DNA of 64,000 nt from Leptospira harrisiae (lineage in GTDB: Bacteria > Spirochaetota > Leptospiria > Leptospirales > Leptospiraceae). Made by a program: the position numbers and the translations under genes. Shown piece after piece: positions 53,445-62,926 of the stretch. The notes below the pieces were generated by a model, which saw only the letters and a list, made by a program, of their open reading frames with translations, was not told the DNA's origin and did no database searches. Where the stretch lies: the NCBI RefSeq assembly GCF_002811945.1, contig NZ_NPDX01000001.1, positions 1,372,501 through 1,436,500 of the forward strand. Reading direction: 5' to 3'. Numbering within the stretch: position 1 is the first letter of the stretch; each line of letters begins with the position of its first letter.

Positions 53445-54305
53445 ATGTTACGAGGACTCTATACTGGTGCCAATGGGATGATTTCCCAACAAGTGAGAAT
53501 GGACGTGGTCGCCAACAATTTGGCCAATGTGGATAAAACTGCATTCAAAAAAGATACCACGGTCTTCAAAACCTTTCCTGAAATGTTACTCCATCGTTAT
53601 TCTGAAGATGGGATTGGAAAAACACCTATGGGTTCCTTTGATACATCTCCCGTTGTCGGTAAACTGGGGTTTGGTGCCGAAGTGAACGAAGTTTACACTC
53701 GCTTCGAACAAGGTGCCGTAAAAAAAACAGACAATATTTTTGACTTAATGGTGCAAGACCAACCCGGAATGGAAAAACCTGCCTTCTTTTCCGTCCTAAC
53801 CAACCGCGGCGAACGCCTGACAAGAAGTGGTAGTTTTGTTTTGGATAAAAATGGGTTTGTGGTGACCCCACAAGGATTTCCTCTTCTCGGGGAAAAAGGT
53901 CCCATCCAAGTGAACCAAGGAAATTTCCTTGTGAAAGAAAATGGGGAAATTTATATCAATGCAAAACTCGGAACCGCTCCCAAAGACGGAACCAACTTTA
54001 GCGAAAACAGATTCGAAGACCCAGTCCTACTCGACAAATTAAAAATCCGCACGGTCGAAAACCCGCGTCACCTAGACAAAGAAGGGGACTCGTTTTATTC
54101 CGACACTCACGAATCCGGTGAACCCACAGCTTTCCCAGAACGTCTCGCCCCACAAGTGTTACAAGGTTATCTCGAAGCATCGAATGTATCGGTTGTGACA
54201 GAGATGGTGGATATGATTGAAGTAAACCGCGCCTACGAAGCTAATTCCAAAACCATGCAAACCCAAGACAGTTTACTTGGTCGTTTATTCGAAATTATGC
54301 GATAG
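53445..54305 (+). CDS. flgF: Flagellar basal-body rod protein, FlgF/FlgG family
   Basis: A 286-residue axial protein. The N-terminal [36 protein letters not shown] and C-terminal [42 protein letters not shown] are the paired rod-protein ends. It is longer and more divergent in the middle than the FlgG encoded 10 kb upstream, so FlgF (proximal rod) is the best guess. The ATG at 53445 is chosen for the AGGTAGGAA ribosome site; an upstream in-frame extension is not conserved. It is transcribed alone, divergent from the RRM operon. Confidence 0.88.
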   Translation: MLRGLYTGANGMISQQVRMDVVANNLANVDKTAFKKDTTVFKTFPEMLLHRYSEDGIGKTPMGSFDTSPVVGKLGFGAEVNEVYTRFEQGAVKKTDNIFDLMVQDQPGMEKPAFFSVLTNRGERLTRSGSFVLDKNGFVVTPQGFPLLGEKGPIQVNQGNFLVKENGEIYINAKLGTAPKDGTNFSENRFEDPVLLDKLKIRTVENPRHLDKEGDSFYSDTHESGEPTAFPERLAPQVLQGYLEASNVSVVTEMVDMIEVNRAYEANSKTMQTQDSLLGRLFEIMR

Positions 54306-54436
54306 GATTTCTTTTTGGTGAATCCCCGAAAGAATTTCGGGGAGCGGGCTTCTCCGGGGTGCGCTAACGCTCCCGTCTGACATCCGTCAGACCAAGCCCT
54401 TCGTATCCCTTTCACGGGAAAACTTTCGATCTCCCC
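54306..54436. other. Short GC-rich intergenic segment with two hairpins
   Basis: Between the convergent flgF and SDR genes are two perfect hairpins: CCCCGAAA (54324-54331) with TTTCGGGG (54335-54342), and GTCTGAC (54375-54381) with GTCAGAC (54386-54392). The segment is more GC-rich than its surroundings, like 24520-24640. It may act in termination or be a dispersed repeat. Confidence 0.5.
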
Positions 54437-55189
54437 CTAACTTCTAGTTCCCCCATCCACACGATACACCGAACCTGTAATAAAACTGGATTCCTCTGAT
54501 GCTAAAAATCCAATCAGGTTTGCCACTTCCGCCGGTTTACCAAGTCTTGCCATCGGGATATTTTTTTCCATAGCCTCTTTTCCACGTTCGCCTGCCACAT
54601 CAAGGATGGCAGTTTCTGTCCAACCAGGACAAACGGCATTGATCCGAACACCAAACCTTGCCACCTCCATTGCTCCTGTTGTGGTTAGTTCAATCACACC
54701 TGCTTTGGCCACACAATAAGGCCCAAGGGAGGGCGAAGCACCAAGTCCTGCGATGGATGCCACATTGACAATGGATCCACCCATCCGGTCACCAAGCATC
54801 AGTTTTGTGGCATACTTTTGGCACCAAAACACACTGGTTAAATCCATTAGAATCAACCGGTTCCAAACTTCCGTTGTCACCTTATGCATAAACGTAGGTT
54901 TGTTGGCAATCCCTGCATTGCTCACCATAATGTCCAATCTTTGGCTGCGAGATTTAAATATTTCTACAAGGGATATAATTTCTTCTTCGATGGTGACATC
55001 ACATTTGACAAATTCAGCAGATCCACCAACGGATTCAATTTCCAGAACAACTCGTTTGCCTTCTGGTTCGTTGATATCAGAAACAATCACGTGTGCTCCT
55101 TTTTTGGCGAGTAAAAGGGAAGTTTCTCTTCCAATACCAAGGGCAGCACCAGTAACAATGGCATTTTTGTTTTTTAAAATTAAATCCAT
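54437..55189 (-). CDS. Short-chain dehydrogenase/reductase
   Basis: About 250 residues. The cofactor loop is TGAALGIG (TGxxxGIG), NAG lies at SNAGIAN, and the catalytic Ser-Tyr-Lys are in NVASIAGLGASPSLGPYCVAKAG. The Asp in SDINEP after beta-2 favours NAD(H) over NADP(H). The PGWTETAI segment and the C-terminal FITGSVYRVDGG are normal for classical SDRs of the FabG/BDH type. The substrate is not evident. The ATG at 55189 is preferred over an in-frame TTG 6 bases earlier; neither has a clear ribosome site. Confidence 0.9.
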   Translation of the reverse strand: MDLILKNKNAIVTGAALGIGRETSLLLAKKGAHVIVSDINEPEGKRVVLEIESVGGSAEFVKCDVTIEEEIISLVEIFKSRSQRLDIMVSNAGIANKPTFMHKVTTEVWNRLILMDLTSVFWCQKYATKLMLGDRMGGSIVNVASIAGLGASPSLGPYCVAKAGVIELTTTGAMEVARFGVRINAVCPGWTETAILDVAGERGKEAMEKNIPMARLGKPAEVANLIGFLASEESSFITGSVYRVDGGTRS

Positions 55190-55642
55190 TTGCAAAATTT
55201 ATTTAGGTTTATGGCATAGGCAATTAAAATATAAATCATTGTTAGATGAATTTTAGCTAAGTAGACCATTCGGTCTCCAGATTCTTAGCGTTTTCCCAAT
55301 TTATAGTGGTGTTCCAAAAAAAATTGTTAGTGGCATCTTAACCATCAAGGAAAACTTGATCCAGATTTGCCATTCACTAACAATGGGTTTCGTTGAGTTG
55401 TATATAATATATATTTAATATTTCGTATATTCGAATATTCAGTTATTAATTATTTGCAAACCCCTTGATTTTGTCGTATAGCAAAAATCACCACATCCAT
55501 GCTTTCGATTTCGCTCATTTCCATTTTAACTTAGTGCTAGTACTGAAAATAAAAATAATATTTTAGAATCTATCTAATTTACCTAGTATCCAAAGAATCC
55601 CTAAATGAATGATAGGATTTAGTTGGTGTAGGAAACGAACAA
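55190..55642. other. Intergenic region between divergent SDR and MHYT-kinase genes
   Basis: About 450 bp without a convincing gene. AGACC-ATTC-GGTCT at 55263-55276 is an inverted repeat resembling operators of TetR-family regulators, placed about 75 bp upstream of the SDR start. The rest is AT-rich. The kinase gene has GTAGGAAACG shortly before its ATG. No clear -35/-10 pair stands out. Confidence 0.4.
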
Positions 55643-58600
55643 ATGGGGATCGAATTTCTAAAACATTTTTTTATATTAGATGCAAACCAATTCATTTTTG
55701 TAGAAGGCACATATAATTATTGGTTGGTATCTCTTTCAATTTTTATTTCGATCTTTGCATCCTGGATTTCCCTATACATGCTTACACGTTTTTCAAACGT
55801 GGAAAACAAATACTCTCGTTGGGCCATTCTTTTTACTTCTAGTTTATCAATGGGGGGGGCCGTTTGGTCCATGCACTTTATCGGGATGATGTCTTTTGAA
55901 TTATGTACAAAAGTCACATATCATAAATCAGTAACCATTCTTTCGATCTTACCTAGTTTTTTTGCTTCCTATTTCGCCTTGCAAACATTAAACAAAAAGA
56001 AAATCACCCGCAAAGAACTAATTTCAGTTGGTATTTTAGTTGGAGCAGGCATTGGTTTTATGCATTATATGGGAATGGCCGCAATGGAGATGCGACCAAA
56101 ATTAATGTATGATCCTTATTTGTTTGTGGTATCTCTCATTGTCGCCATCTCACTCGCAATCCTATCGATATTTATCCAATTTCGATTAAAAGAAACTAAA
56201 TTAAATATAAAAACAAAGTATTTAACTTTGATTAGTGGAATTGTGATGGGTAGTGCCATTTCTGGAATGCACTACACCGGAATGGCGGCAGCTCGGCTTG
56301 TCATTGAACCGGATCAAATTTTGGACAAAACCAGTTCGGACCAATTATTTTTGGCCGCCCTTGTGGGATTTGGAAGTTTTTTTGTCATTGGTTCAGCGGT
56401 TGTTACAATTGCTTTTATTAGTTATAAAGACCTCTTTCAAAATCTTTTGAAAAGTGAGTCTAGATTACGTGCCATTATTGAAACAGCTGCGGATGCCATT
56501 GTAATGATCAATACAAAAGGTATCGTTTTAGAGTTTAATAATACAGCAGAAAGAATGTTTGGTTGGAAAGCGAAGGAGATAATTGGCAAAAATGTAAAGA
56601 TACTGATGCCAGATCCCTTTCAAAGAGATCATAATAACTACCTTGCCAACTATTTAAAAACGGGAGATGCAAAAATCATTGGGGTAGGCAGAGAAACTGT
56701 AGCAGTTCGAAAAGATGGTACTACTTTCCCAATTCGATTAGCAATTGGTCATACAAAACTTCCACAAGATGATATTTTTGTAGGTTTGATCAGCGATATT
56801 TCTGAAAGAGTGATTATCGAAAATGCATTAAAGGAAAATGAAGAACAACTCAAGTCCTTTATTCAAAATATCCCAGGTGTTGTGTATCGGTGTTTGGTTG
56901 ATGAACATTGGACTTCTGTTTTTATGAGTGATGCCATTCTCACCTTATCTGGTTATCCAGCAGAAGATTTTTTAGAACCCAATCGCAAACGTAGTTTTTC
57001 CGAAATTATACACCCGGAAGACCGATCACATGTTGCAAATCTCATTCAAAACGCAGTGGATACTTCAGATACATTTGTCCTCAACTACCGTATCATACAA
57101 AAATCCGGTGAAATCCGTTGGGTATTGGAATATGGTGGTTTGGTTTTCGATGAAGAAAAAAAAGTAAAATATTTAGATGGTGTGATTTTAGATAATACCG
57201 ACAGAAGGATGATAGAAGAAGCACTCATTGAATCCAAAGAAAAAGCAGAAATGGCAGCAATCACCAAAACAACGTTTTTGGCAAATATGAGTCATGAAAT
57301 CAGAACCCCTATGAACGCAATTATAGGTTTTACGGAAATTTTGTTGTCAGGTGAATTGTCCGGAAACCAAAAAAGTCACTTAGAGACCGTAAAACATTCG
57401 GCCAAGTCCTTGTTACGTTTGTTAAATGATGTTTTGAATTCTGCAAAATTAGATCGAGGAGCAGTCGAACTAGAGACTATCGATTTTTCATTACATTCGC
57501 TTGTGGATCAAGTTTGTTCCGCAATGGGAATTGAAGCTAAACGTAAAGGATTAGAATTCCATTCTGAGTTATCATCCGAATTAGAAGATTATTATAAGGG
57601 TGATAGTTTACGCATTCGTCAAATTCTAACGAACTTACTTGGAAATGCGATTAAGTTCACAAAAGAAGGATCTATCAAATTAAATATTTTCAAAAAAGAT
57701 AGAGATGTTGTTTTTCATATCCAAGATACAGGGATTGGAATTGCTGAAGATCGATTGGAAAAGATTTTTGATCCTTTTACCCAAGCAGACGTATCAATGA
57801 GTCGAAAATTTGGTGGTACAGGACTTGGAACAACCATCTCTAAACAGTTAGTTGAACTTATGAAAGGAAAAATTTGGGTCCAAAGTAAACTTGGCATTGG
57901 TTCTGATTTTTATTTCTCAATACCTTTGGAAAAAGGAATCCCAGTTTTTGAACTCAATGAAAAGATTCAACTTGATTTACCAAGTTCCAAAGTCCTGATT
58001 GTTGACGATGTAAAACAAAATGTGGAACTAATTCAGCTATTAATGGCAACAAATGGGCACAAGGTGGAGATTGCTCGGAATGGTAAAGAAGCATTAGAAT
58101 TATTTTTAAACAAACCTTTTGATCTGATTTTAATGGACATTCAGATGCCAGAGATGGATGGATTGGAGGCCACTCGCCAAATCAGGATACACGAAAAAAA
58201 TCGATCATCAGTTCGAACTCCTATCATTGCCCTTTCGGCCAGTGTATTTGATGAGGATAAAATTTCAGCGAAAGATGCAGGAATGGATGGGTTTGTATCC
58301 AAACCTATAGAGCTTCAAGATTTGTTCTCAGAGATCAAAAAGGTTTTAGGCAAACCAAATATCTCTCCTATCCAAAATAGTTTGGATTCAAGTGAACCAG
58401 AGTTATTTCAAACGGATCGTGGAATTCGGCTTTTTGGCTCATTAGAAAAATATGTATCTATGTTAGGTGGATTTTTTTCTGATTTTGAAGATGAGTTTCA
58501 AAGAAAAGCGCAAACTCTTGGAAAACCTGACGATCAACGGAGTTTTTTGCATAAAGTGCGAGGAGTTTCTTCGAATTTGGGAATCTATTCTTTAGCCGAG

Positions 58601-58990
58601 GAAACCAATCGTTTGGAAAAGAAATTAAAAAATGAAATTTTAACATTAAACGACTTTGAAAATTTAAAACAAAAATTTGAAGATTCTTTTCAAAAATTTC
58701 AAGAAGTGTTTGTTCAGGAATTCCAAACCACCAAAGAAACATCTCTTCCAATCAAAAAAATTCCAGAGGAATCGAAAGAGCATTTGTATAAATCCATTCA
58801 AAATTTAACTGACTCTTTTTCTAAAGGGTCAGTCAATCAAGAAGAGTGGAAATATTTATCAAACTTTTTAAGGGGAACTGAATTATTCAATTTTGTTTCG
58901 GAAATTGATTTATCCATCCTTCAGTTTGATTTTGAAAATACGATTCAGAAATTAGAAAACTTAAAACTTCAAATTTTGGGAGAAGGTTAG
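55643..58990 (+). CDS. MHYT-domain hybrid sensor histidine kinase with receiver and HPt
   Basis: A 1115-residue protein. The N-terminal membrane sensor has about seven helices with three MHYT motifs (MHF at 77, MHY at 140, MHY at 209), proposed to bind a metal and sense diatomic gases. Two PAS domains (about 275-395 and 405-530) follow. The DHp His is in MSHEIRTPMNAI (about 551), with a full ATPase domain (NLLGNAIKFT; DTGIGIAED; GGTGLGTTIS). The receiver (about 785-905) carries Asp in LMDIQMPEMDG, and an HPt-like domain has His in FLHKVRGVSSNLG (about 970). The stop is two bases before the HD-GYP gene's start. Confidence 0.94.
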   Translation: MGIEFLKHFFILDANQFIFVEGTYNYWLVSLSIFISIFASWISLYMLTRFSNVENKYSRWAILFTSSLSMGGAVWSMHFIGMMSFELCTKVTYHKSVTILSILPSFFASYFALQTLNKKKITRKELISVGILVGAGIGFMHYMGMAAMEMRPKLMYDPYLFVVSLIVAISLAILSIFIQFRLKETKLNIKTKYLTLISGIVMGSAISGMHYTGMAAARLVIEPDQILDKTSSDQLFLAALVGFGSFFVIGSAVVTIAFISYKDLFQNLLKSESRLRAIIETAADAIVMINTKGIVLEFNNTAERMFGWKAKEIIGKNVKILMPDPFQRDHNNYLANYLKTGDAKIIGVGRETVAVRKDGTTFPIRLAIGHTKLPQDDIFVGLISDISERVIIENALKENEEQLKSFIQNIPGVVYRCLVDEHWTSVFMSDAILTLSGYPAEDFLEPNRKRSFSEIIHPEDRSHVANLIQNAVDTSDTFVLNYRIIQKSGEIRWVLEYGGLVFDEEKKVKYLDGVILDNTDRRMIEEALIESKEKAEMAAITKTTFLANMSHEIRTPMNAIIGFTEILLSGELSGNQKSHLETVKHSAKSLLRLLNDVLNSAKLDRGAVELETIDFSLHSLVDQVCSAMGIEAKRKGLEFHSELSSELEDYYKGDSLRIRQILTNLLGNAIKFTKEGSIKLNIFKKDRDVVFHIQDTGIGIAEDRLEKIFDPFTQADVSMSRKFGGTGLGTTISKQLVELMKGKIWVQSKLGIGSDFYFSIPLEKGIPVFELNEKIQLDLPSSKVLIVDDVKQNVELIQLLMATNGHKVEIARNGKEALELFLNKPFDLILMDIQMPEMDGLEATRQIRIHEKNRSSVRTPIIALSASVFDEDKISAKDAGMDGFVSKPIELQDLFSEIKKVLGKPNISPIQNSLDSSEPELFQTDRGIRLFGSLEKYVSMLGGFFSDFEDEFQRKAQTLGKPDDQRSFLHKVRGVSSNLGIYSLAEETNRLEKKLKNEILTLNDFENLKQKFEDSFQKFQEVFVQEFQTTKETSLPIKKIPEESKEHLYKSIQNLTDSFSKGSVNQEEWKYLSNFLRGTELFNFVSEIDLSILQFDFENTIQKLENLKLQILGEG

Positions 58991-58991
58991 A

Positions 58992-60011
58992 GTGGAAAAA
59001 AATCAGAAACCTAAAGTATTGATTGTGGATGATGAAGCAACAAACTTACAAATTCTCAAAGAAATTCTACAAAAAGATTACCATCTTTTATTTGCAAAGG
59101 ATGGGAACAAAGGAATTGAGCTAACAATTTCAGAGGAACCAGAACTCATTTTACTTGATGTGATGATGCCTGAGATGACGGGGTATGATGTCTGTAAAAT
59201 TTTAAAATCGAATGAAAAAACTAAATACATTCCCATTATTTTTGTAACTGCTTTAAATGATGTGGAAGATGAAGAAAAAGGATTTCATTTGGGAGCTGTT
59301 GACTATATTACCAAACCTCTTAGCCCTCCAATTGTAAAAGCTAGGATTAAAAACCATCTTTCTTTGGTAAATGTCAATGAAGTGAAAACCACTCGTTTAC
59401 AGATTGTGCAACGCTTGGGTATGGCATCCGAATATAAAGACAATGAAACCGGAATGCATGTGATTCGTATGAGCCATTATTCGCAAACTCTTGCACTTGC
59501 CCATGGTTACTCTTCCGAACAAGCAGAAGAAATTTTAAATGCTGCTCCTATGCACGACGTAGGCAAAATTGGAATCCCCGATTATATCATCCAAAAACCT
59601 GGAAAATTAACGACTGAAGAATGGGAAATTATGAAACGCCACCCAGAGATTGGAGCAGAAATCATTGGAGACCATAACTCCAGTTTACTAAAATTGGCGA
59701 AGTCCATTGCCATCACACACCATGAAAAGTTTGACGGAACAGGGTATCCTTATCAATTGAAGGGTGAAAATATTCCTCTTGAAGGTAGAATCATAGCTAT
59801 CGCAGATGTGTTTGATGCTCTAACAACGGTAAGACCATATAAAAAAGCCTGGGAAGTTGAATCCGCCATTGATTTTCTCAAACAAGAATCAGGAAAACAT
59901 TTTGATCCAGTTTTAGTACAAAAATTCATTACTGTTTTGCCAAAAATTCTTGAGATCAAAGACCAATGGCCGGAAGAAATTGAAATCCAAAAAAGACAAG
60001 ACTTAAAATGA
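58992..60011 (+). CDS. Response regulator with HD-GYP domain (RpfG-like)
   Basis: A 339-residue protein starting at GTG immediately after the hybrid kinase stop. The receiver (1-125) has the acidic DDE cluster at VDDEAT and phospho-acceptor Asp in LILLDVMMPEMTGYD. The HD-GYP domain (about 145-330) has HDVGKIGIPDYI, HPEIGAEII, HHEKFDGTGYPYQL and DVFDALTTVRPYK, all key metal and GYP residues. HD-GYP enzymes degrade cyclic di-GMP. The adjacent kinase with receiver and HPt is the probable phosphodonor, so gas or redox sensing may lower c-di-GMP. Confidence 0.95.
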   Translation: MEKNQKPKVLIVDDEATNLQILKEILQKDYHLLFAKDGNKGIELTISEEPELILLDVMMPEMTGYDVCKILKSNEKTKYIPIIFVTALNDVEDEEKGFHLGAVDYITKPLSPPIVKARIKNHLSLVNVNEVKTTRLQIVQRLGMASEYKDNETGMHVIRMSHYSQTLALAHGYSSEQAEEILNAAPMHDVGKIGIPDYIIQKPGKLTTEEWEIMKRHPEIGAEIIGDHNSSLLKLAKSIAITHHEKFDGTGYPYQLKGENIPLEGRIIAIADVFDALTTVRPYKKAWEVESAIDFLKQESGKHFDPVLVQKFITVLPKILEIKDQWPEEIEIQKRQDLK

Positions 60012-60022
60012 TGTGAAACCTT

Positions 60023-60883
60023 ATGGACTATTATGATCATATCAAACTTGCCATTGATTTTATCGAAAAAAATTTAATTGAAGACATTAGTGCTGAAGAT
60101 GTTTCAAAAAATGCATTCCAATCCAGATGGCATTTCCAAAGGATATTTCGATATGTAACTGGATTTTCAGTTTATACCTATTTAAAAAAACGCCGCCTCA
60201 CTGAAGCTGGGAATGATTTAATTTTGGGAAAAGATAAAATCATTGATATTGCATTAAAATACCATTATACAACTCCCGAATCTTTTCTTCGCGCCTTTCG
60301 ATCCGAATACGGATTGAATCCCTCTGAATATAGAAACCAACTAGAACATAAAAATTTTCCTAAATTGGAGATTGATTCATTAAGAGACGGGATTCGAATT
60401 GATGGTTCTAAAATCAAAACACAGATTGTCACAAAAAATGAAATTTCTTTTATTGGAAAAACTTATCGAACCACCATGCAAAAATGCCAAAATGAAATTG
60501 ATATCCCCAAGTTTTGGGCAGAATTTATGGGAAATGGATATATGGAACCCATTCCAAATAAATTGAATTTTTCTTTGATTGGGATTTACACAAACTGGGA
60601 TTATGCGGAAAACTTTGACGTATTAATAGGAGCCCAAGTTGCAAAAGATTCAAAGGTTCCCGATGGGTTTGTCACATACAAATTAAAACCAGCAAAATAT
60701 ATGGTGTTTACAGTTCCTGGAAATCAAAATGTAGACATCCTGAATGGTTGGAAATATATCTACGGTACTTGGATGCCAAACACTGGATACGAAAGAGAAT
60801 TTAGTGATGACTTTGATTTGTTCGATGACAGGTTCCAGTCACAAACAAATCCAGAATCCGAAATTTACATTCCCATCAAATAA
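60023..60883 (+). CDS. AraC-family regulator with GyrI-like effector domain
   Basis: A 286-residue regulator. The two helix-turn-helix units of AraC/XylS proteins are at the N-terminus (about 5-105: ISAEDVSKNAFQSRWHFQRIFRYVTGFSVYTYLKKRRLTEA ... IIDIALKYHYTTPESFLRAFRSEYGLNPSEYR). The C-terminal half (about 125-286) is a GyrI/Rob-type ligand-binding domain. This order is that of Rob. It starts 12 bp after the HD-GYP gene. The ligand is unknown. Confidence 0.93.
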   Translation: MDYYDHIKLAIDFIEKNLIEDISAEDVSKNAFQSRWHFQRIFRYVTGFSVYTYLKKRRLTEAGNDLILGKDKIIDIALKYHYTTPESFLRAFRSEYGLNPSEYRNQLEHKNFPKLEIDSLRDGIRIDGSKIKTQIVTKNEISFIGKTYRTTMQKCQNEIDIPKFWAEFMGNGYMEPIPNKLNFSLIGIYTNWDYAENFDVLIGAQVAKDSKVPDGFVTYKLKPAKYMVFTVPGNQNVDILNGWKYIYGTWMPNTGYEREFSDDFDLFDDRFQSQTNPESEIYIPIK

Positions 60884-60956
60884 ACTCATTAGCCTGACGC
60901 TTATAAAAAGCACAAAAAGTCAAGAGACCAGAATGAAGTTGGTGTAGGATTTTTTT

Positions 60957-61445
60957 ATGGAACCAACTACAATCAACAAAATTCATTTAGACCCAATGAC
61001 CCTTGTCGGGATCACGGCACGAACTTCCAATGTGATGGAAATGGCTGGGAATGGAAAAATCGCTGCCCTCTGGCAGAAGTTCTGGGAAGAGGGAATCCTT
61101 TCCCAAATTCCTGACCCTTTAAATCCTTCTGAAATCGTTGTGGCATATACAGAATTTGAAACTGACGAAAACAGCGAATACACCATTCTCATTGGTACTA
61201 TGGTGGGATCATTTGATTCTCTTCCACCGCATTTAAGATCGATTCATGTTGCTGGATCTGATTATATCAAAGTACAAACGGAGTGGGGTCCAATCTCTGA
61301 GATTGGAATCAAAACATGGAAAACTATTTGGTCTGAAGAAAAGTACCGCAAAAACCGTTCTTACAAAACAGACTTAGAAATTTACGGTGCCAATGCGACA
61401 GACCCTAATCATTCCCAGTTTGATATATACTTGGGAATCAAATAG
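60957..61445 (+). CDS. Stand-alone GyrI-like small-molecule-binding protein
   Basis: A 162-residue protein consisting only of the GyrI-like fold: LDPMTLVGITARTSN opening strand, IAALWQKFWEEGILSQIPD helix, EYTILIGTMVGSFDSLPPHLRSIHVAGSDYIKVQTEWG and the closing SQFDIYLGIK. It resembles the effector domain of the AraC regulator just upstream and may be a duplicated domain without DNA-binding part. Such proteins can bind or hydrolyse small aromatic or cationic compounds. It converges with the aldolase-like gene. Confidence 0.85.
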   Translation: MEPTTINKIHLDPMTLVGITARTSNVMEMAGNGKIAALWQKFWEEGILSQIPDPLNPSEIVVAYTEFETDENSEYTILIGTMVGSFDSLPPHLRSIHVAGSDYIKVQTEWGPISEIGIKTWKTIWSEEKYRKNRSYKTDLEIYGANATDPNHSQFDIYLGIK

Positions 61446-61477
61446 AATCTGTTCGAAATTGTAAAATATAGAAGAAA

Positions 61478-62209
61478 TCAGTAAGCCTTAAATCCCGTTG
61501 GCCTTTCGCCACGGGCATAGGCGGCACTAGCTTTTTTTTCATCTTTGATGAGCCTACTTTTTGCGATGAAACGTACCCACCAAGGTATATTTCGGATGGG
61601 ACTTCCAGTAGAATGAGCAAGAAGATAGGCTTTAGAACATTTTTCGATCAACTCACAATTGTATATGGCTTTCTCTCGAGTCACACTCGTGATGACCACT
61701 GCCTCTTCATCTAAAAATGCATTGGCTCCGCCGAGAACGATAGACGATGGTTCTACTGTTCCGTCAATTCTTTTAGGTATCTGAAACACAGGTGCACCAA
61801 GTTGTCGGCACTGTTCATCAAATACCAATGGAAGAGGATGGTCGAGTGTTTTTAGTAAAGAACCCCACTCAGGTTGAAACGAAGCGATGGCACCGATATC
61901 AGATCTCAAAGAATATAAACTCGCATGGAATCGAATTTGATTGAGAGTTTCTTCACTTAGTGATTGGATTCGAATGGATGTTGTTGGGTTTTCGATTGGG
62001 AACTCTGTGATTTCTACTCTTGATTTTTTACCTTCCCCTCTATGAATGAGAAGGAAACTTCCTTTGCCTGGAATACGAAAAGAAAGGTCTGCTTTATGAT
62101 TTTGTAACAAACCTTTGGAATCCAAACGATGCCATAAATGATTTAATTCCTCTTTATTGGTTTGTGATTCTAATTGATGGTTCTGTTTTTTGATTGTAGT
62201 CGATTTCAT
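61478..62209 (-). CDS. Class II aldolase/adducin-fold protein lacking zinc ligands
   Basis: A 243-residue protein with the class II aldolase fold (LWHRLDSKGLLQNHKADLSFRIPGKGSFLLIHRGEG; IRFHASLYSLRSDIGAIASFQPEWGSLLKTL). Active enzymes have HTH or HSH after the RPD strand and NHG later; here these read SFQ and GGAN, so the three His ligands are missing. The catalytic Glu position is also altered. It is probably not an aldolase. It is 37 bp downstream of a canonical class II aldolase gene and probably in its operon, so a regulatory or scaffold role with that enzyme is possible. Confidence 0.85.
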   Translation of the reverse strand: MKSTTIKKQNHQLESQTNKEELNHLWHRLDSKGLLQNHKADLSFRIPGKGSFLLIHRGEGKKSRVEITEFPIENPTTSIRIQSLSEETLNQIRFHASLYSLRSDIGAIASFQPEWGSLLKTLDHPLPLVFDEQCRQLGAPVFQIPKRIDGTVEPSSIVLGGANAFLDEEAVVITSVTREKAIYNCELIEKCSKAYLLAHSTGSPIRNIPWWVRFIAKSRLIKDEKKASAAYARGERPTGFKAY

Positions 62210-62246
62210 TTTGATTCCTTGCTTCTAATTCACGATTTTCTTTTTG

Positions 62247-62891
62247 TTAGAGAGCTTCGATTAATTGAGTTCTCATTTCTCGTGGCATGTTGGATGCATT
62301 TGGATTTTTTTCGATTCTAGTTTTAAGAAAACGAGCGGCTTCTTTTTCTAATAATTTTACGTTTGCGATTGCTTGGTCCAAACTCATTGCACCACAGACA
62401 AGACCATGATTCCGCAAAAGATAACCGTTTGTTTCTTTGATAATTCTTTTTCGAAAGGCTTTGACAAGAAAGGAAGTTCCAGAGGGAGCATAAGATACAA
62501 TTCGTACAAAATTACCTATATTTTTTTTTCCTTCATGGGATTCGATGTCCATATCCATACCAAGTAAGGAAACAGCACTGGCTAAAGGTTGGTGAGTGTG
62601 TAAACTCACTTGGATTTCAGGTCTCAAACTAAAAAAGGAAGCATGAATTCCGCTTTCAGTGGTTGGTTGTTTGGTTCCATCTACCATCTTTAGATCTTTG
62701 ATTTGTAAAATACAAAGATCTTCTGGTTTCATTGTATAATAGTCAGTTGCAGAAGGAGTGACTGCCATCAGTTCCGAATCGATCCTCACTGCTAAATTTC
62801 CACCAACACCCGCTAAAAAACCCAAGTCAGCTAACTTGATACAGGCGGAAAGCATTGCCTTTCTTACAGTCTCTATTTTTGAATCTTTCAT
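62247..62891 (-). CDS. Class II aldolase (fuculose-phosphate aldolase-like)
   Basis: A 214-residue enzyme with the full zinc site: GVGGNLAVRID (phosphate loop region), ESGIHASFFSLRPEIQVSLHTHQPLASAVSLLG (HTH pair) and LRNHGLVCGAMSLDQAI (third His). The length fits FucA, RhaD or MtnB-type enzymes, which cleave phosphorylated ketoses or dehydrate methylthioribulose phosphate. The exact reaction cannot be told. The gene diverges from a TetR-family regulator whose likely operators lie between them. Confidence 0.9.
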   Translation of the reverse strand: MKDSKIETVRKAMLSACIKLADLGFLAGVGGNLAVRIDSELMAVTPSATDYYTMKPEDLCILQIKDLKMVDGTKQPTTESGIHASFFSLRPEIQVSLHTHQPLASAVSLLGMDMDIESHEGKKNIGNFVRIVSYAPSGTSFLVKAFRKRIIKETNGYLLRNHGLVCGAMSLDQAIANVKLLEKEAARFLKTRIEKNPNASNMPREMRTQLIEAL

Positions 62892-62926
62892 TGCTTTCGT
62901 CTCCTGGTTCGGGTGAAGTGAATACC

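Noticed and set aside
55380..55450. Very AT-rich tract with TATATAATATATA-like sequence, considered as origin or strong promoter
   Set aside because: No DnaA-box cluster, no replication gene nearby and no matching -35 element, so only composition supports it.
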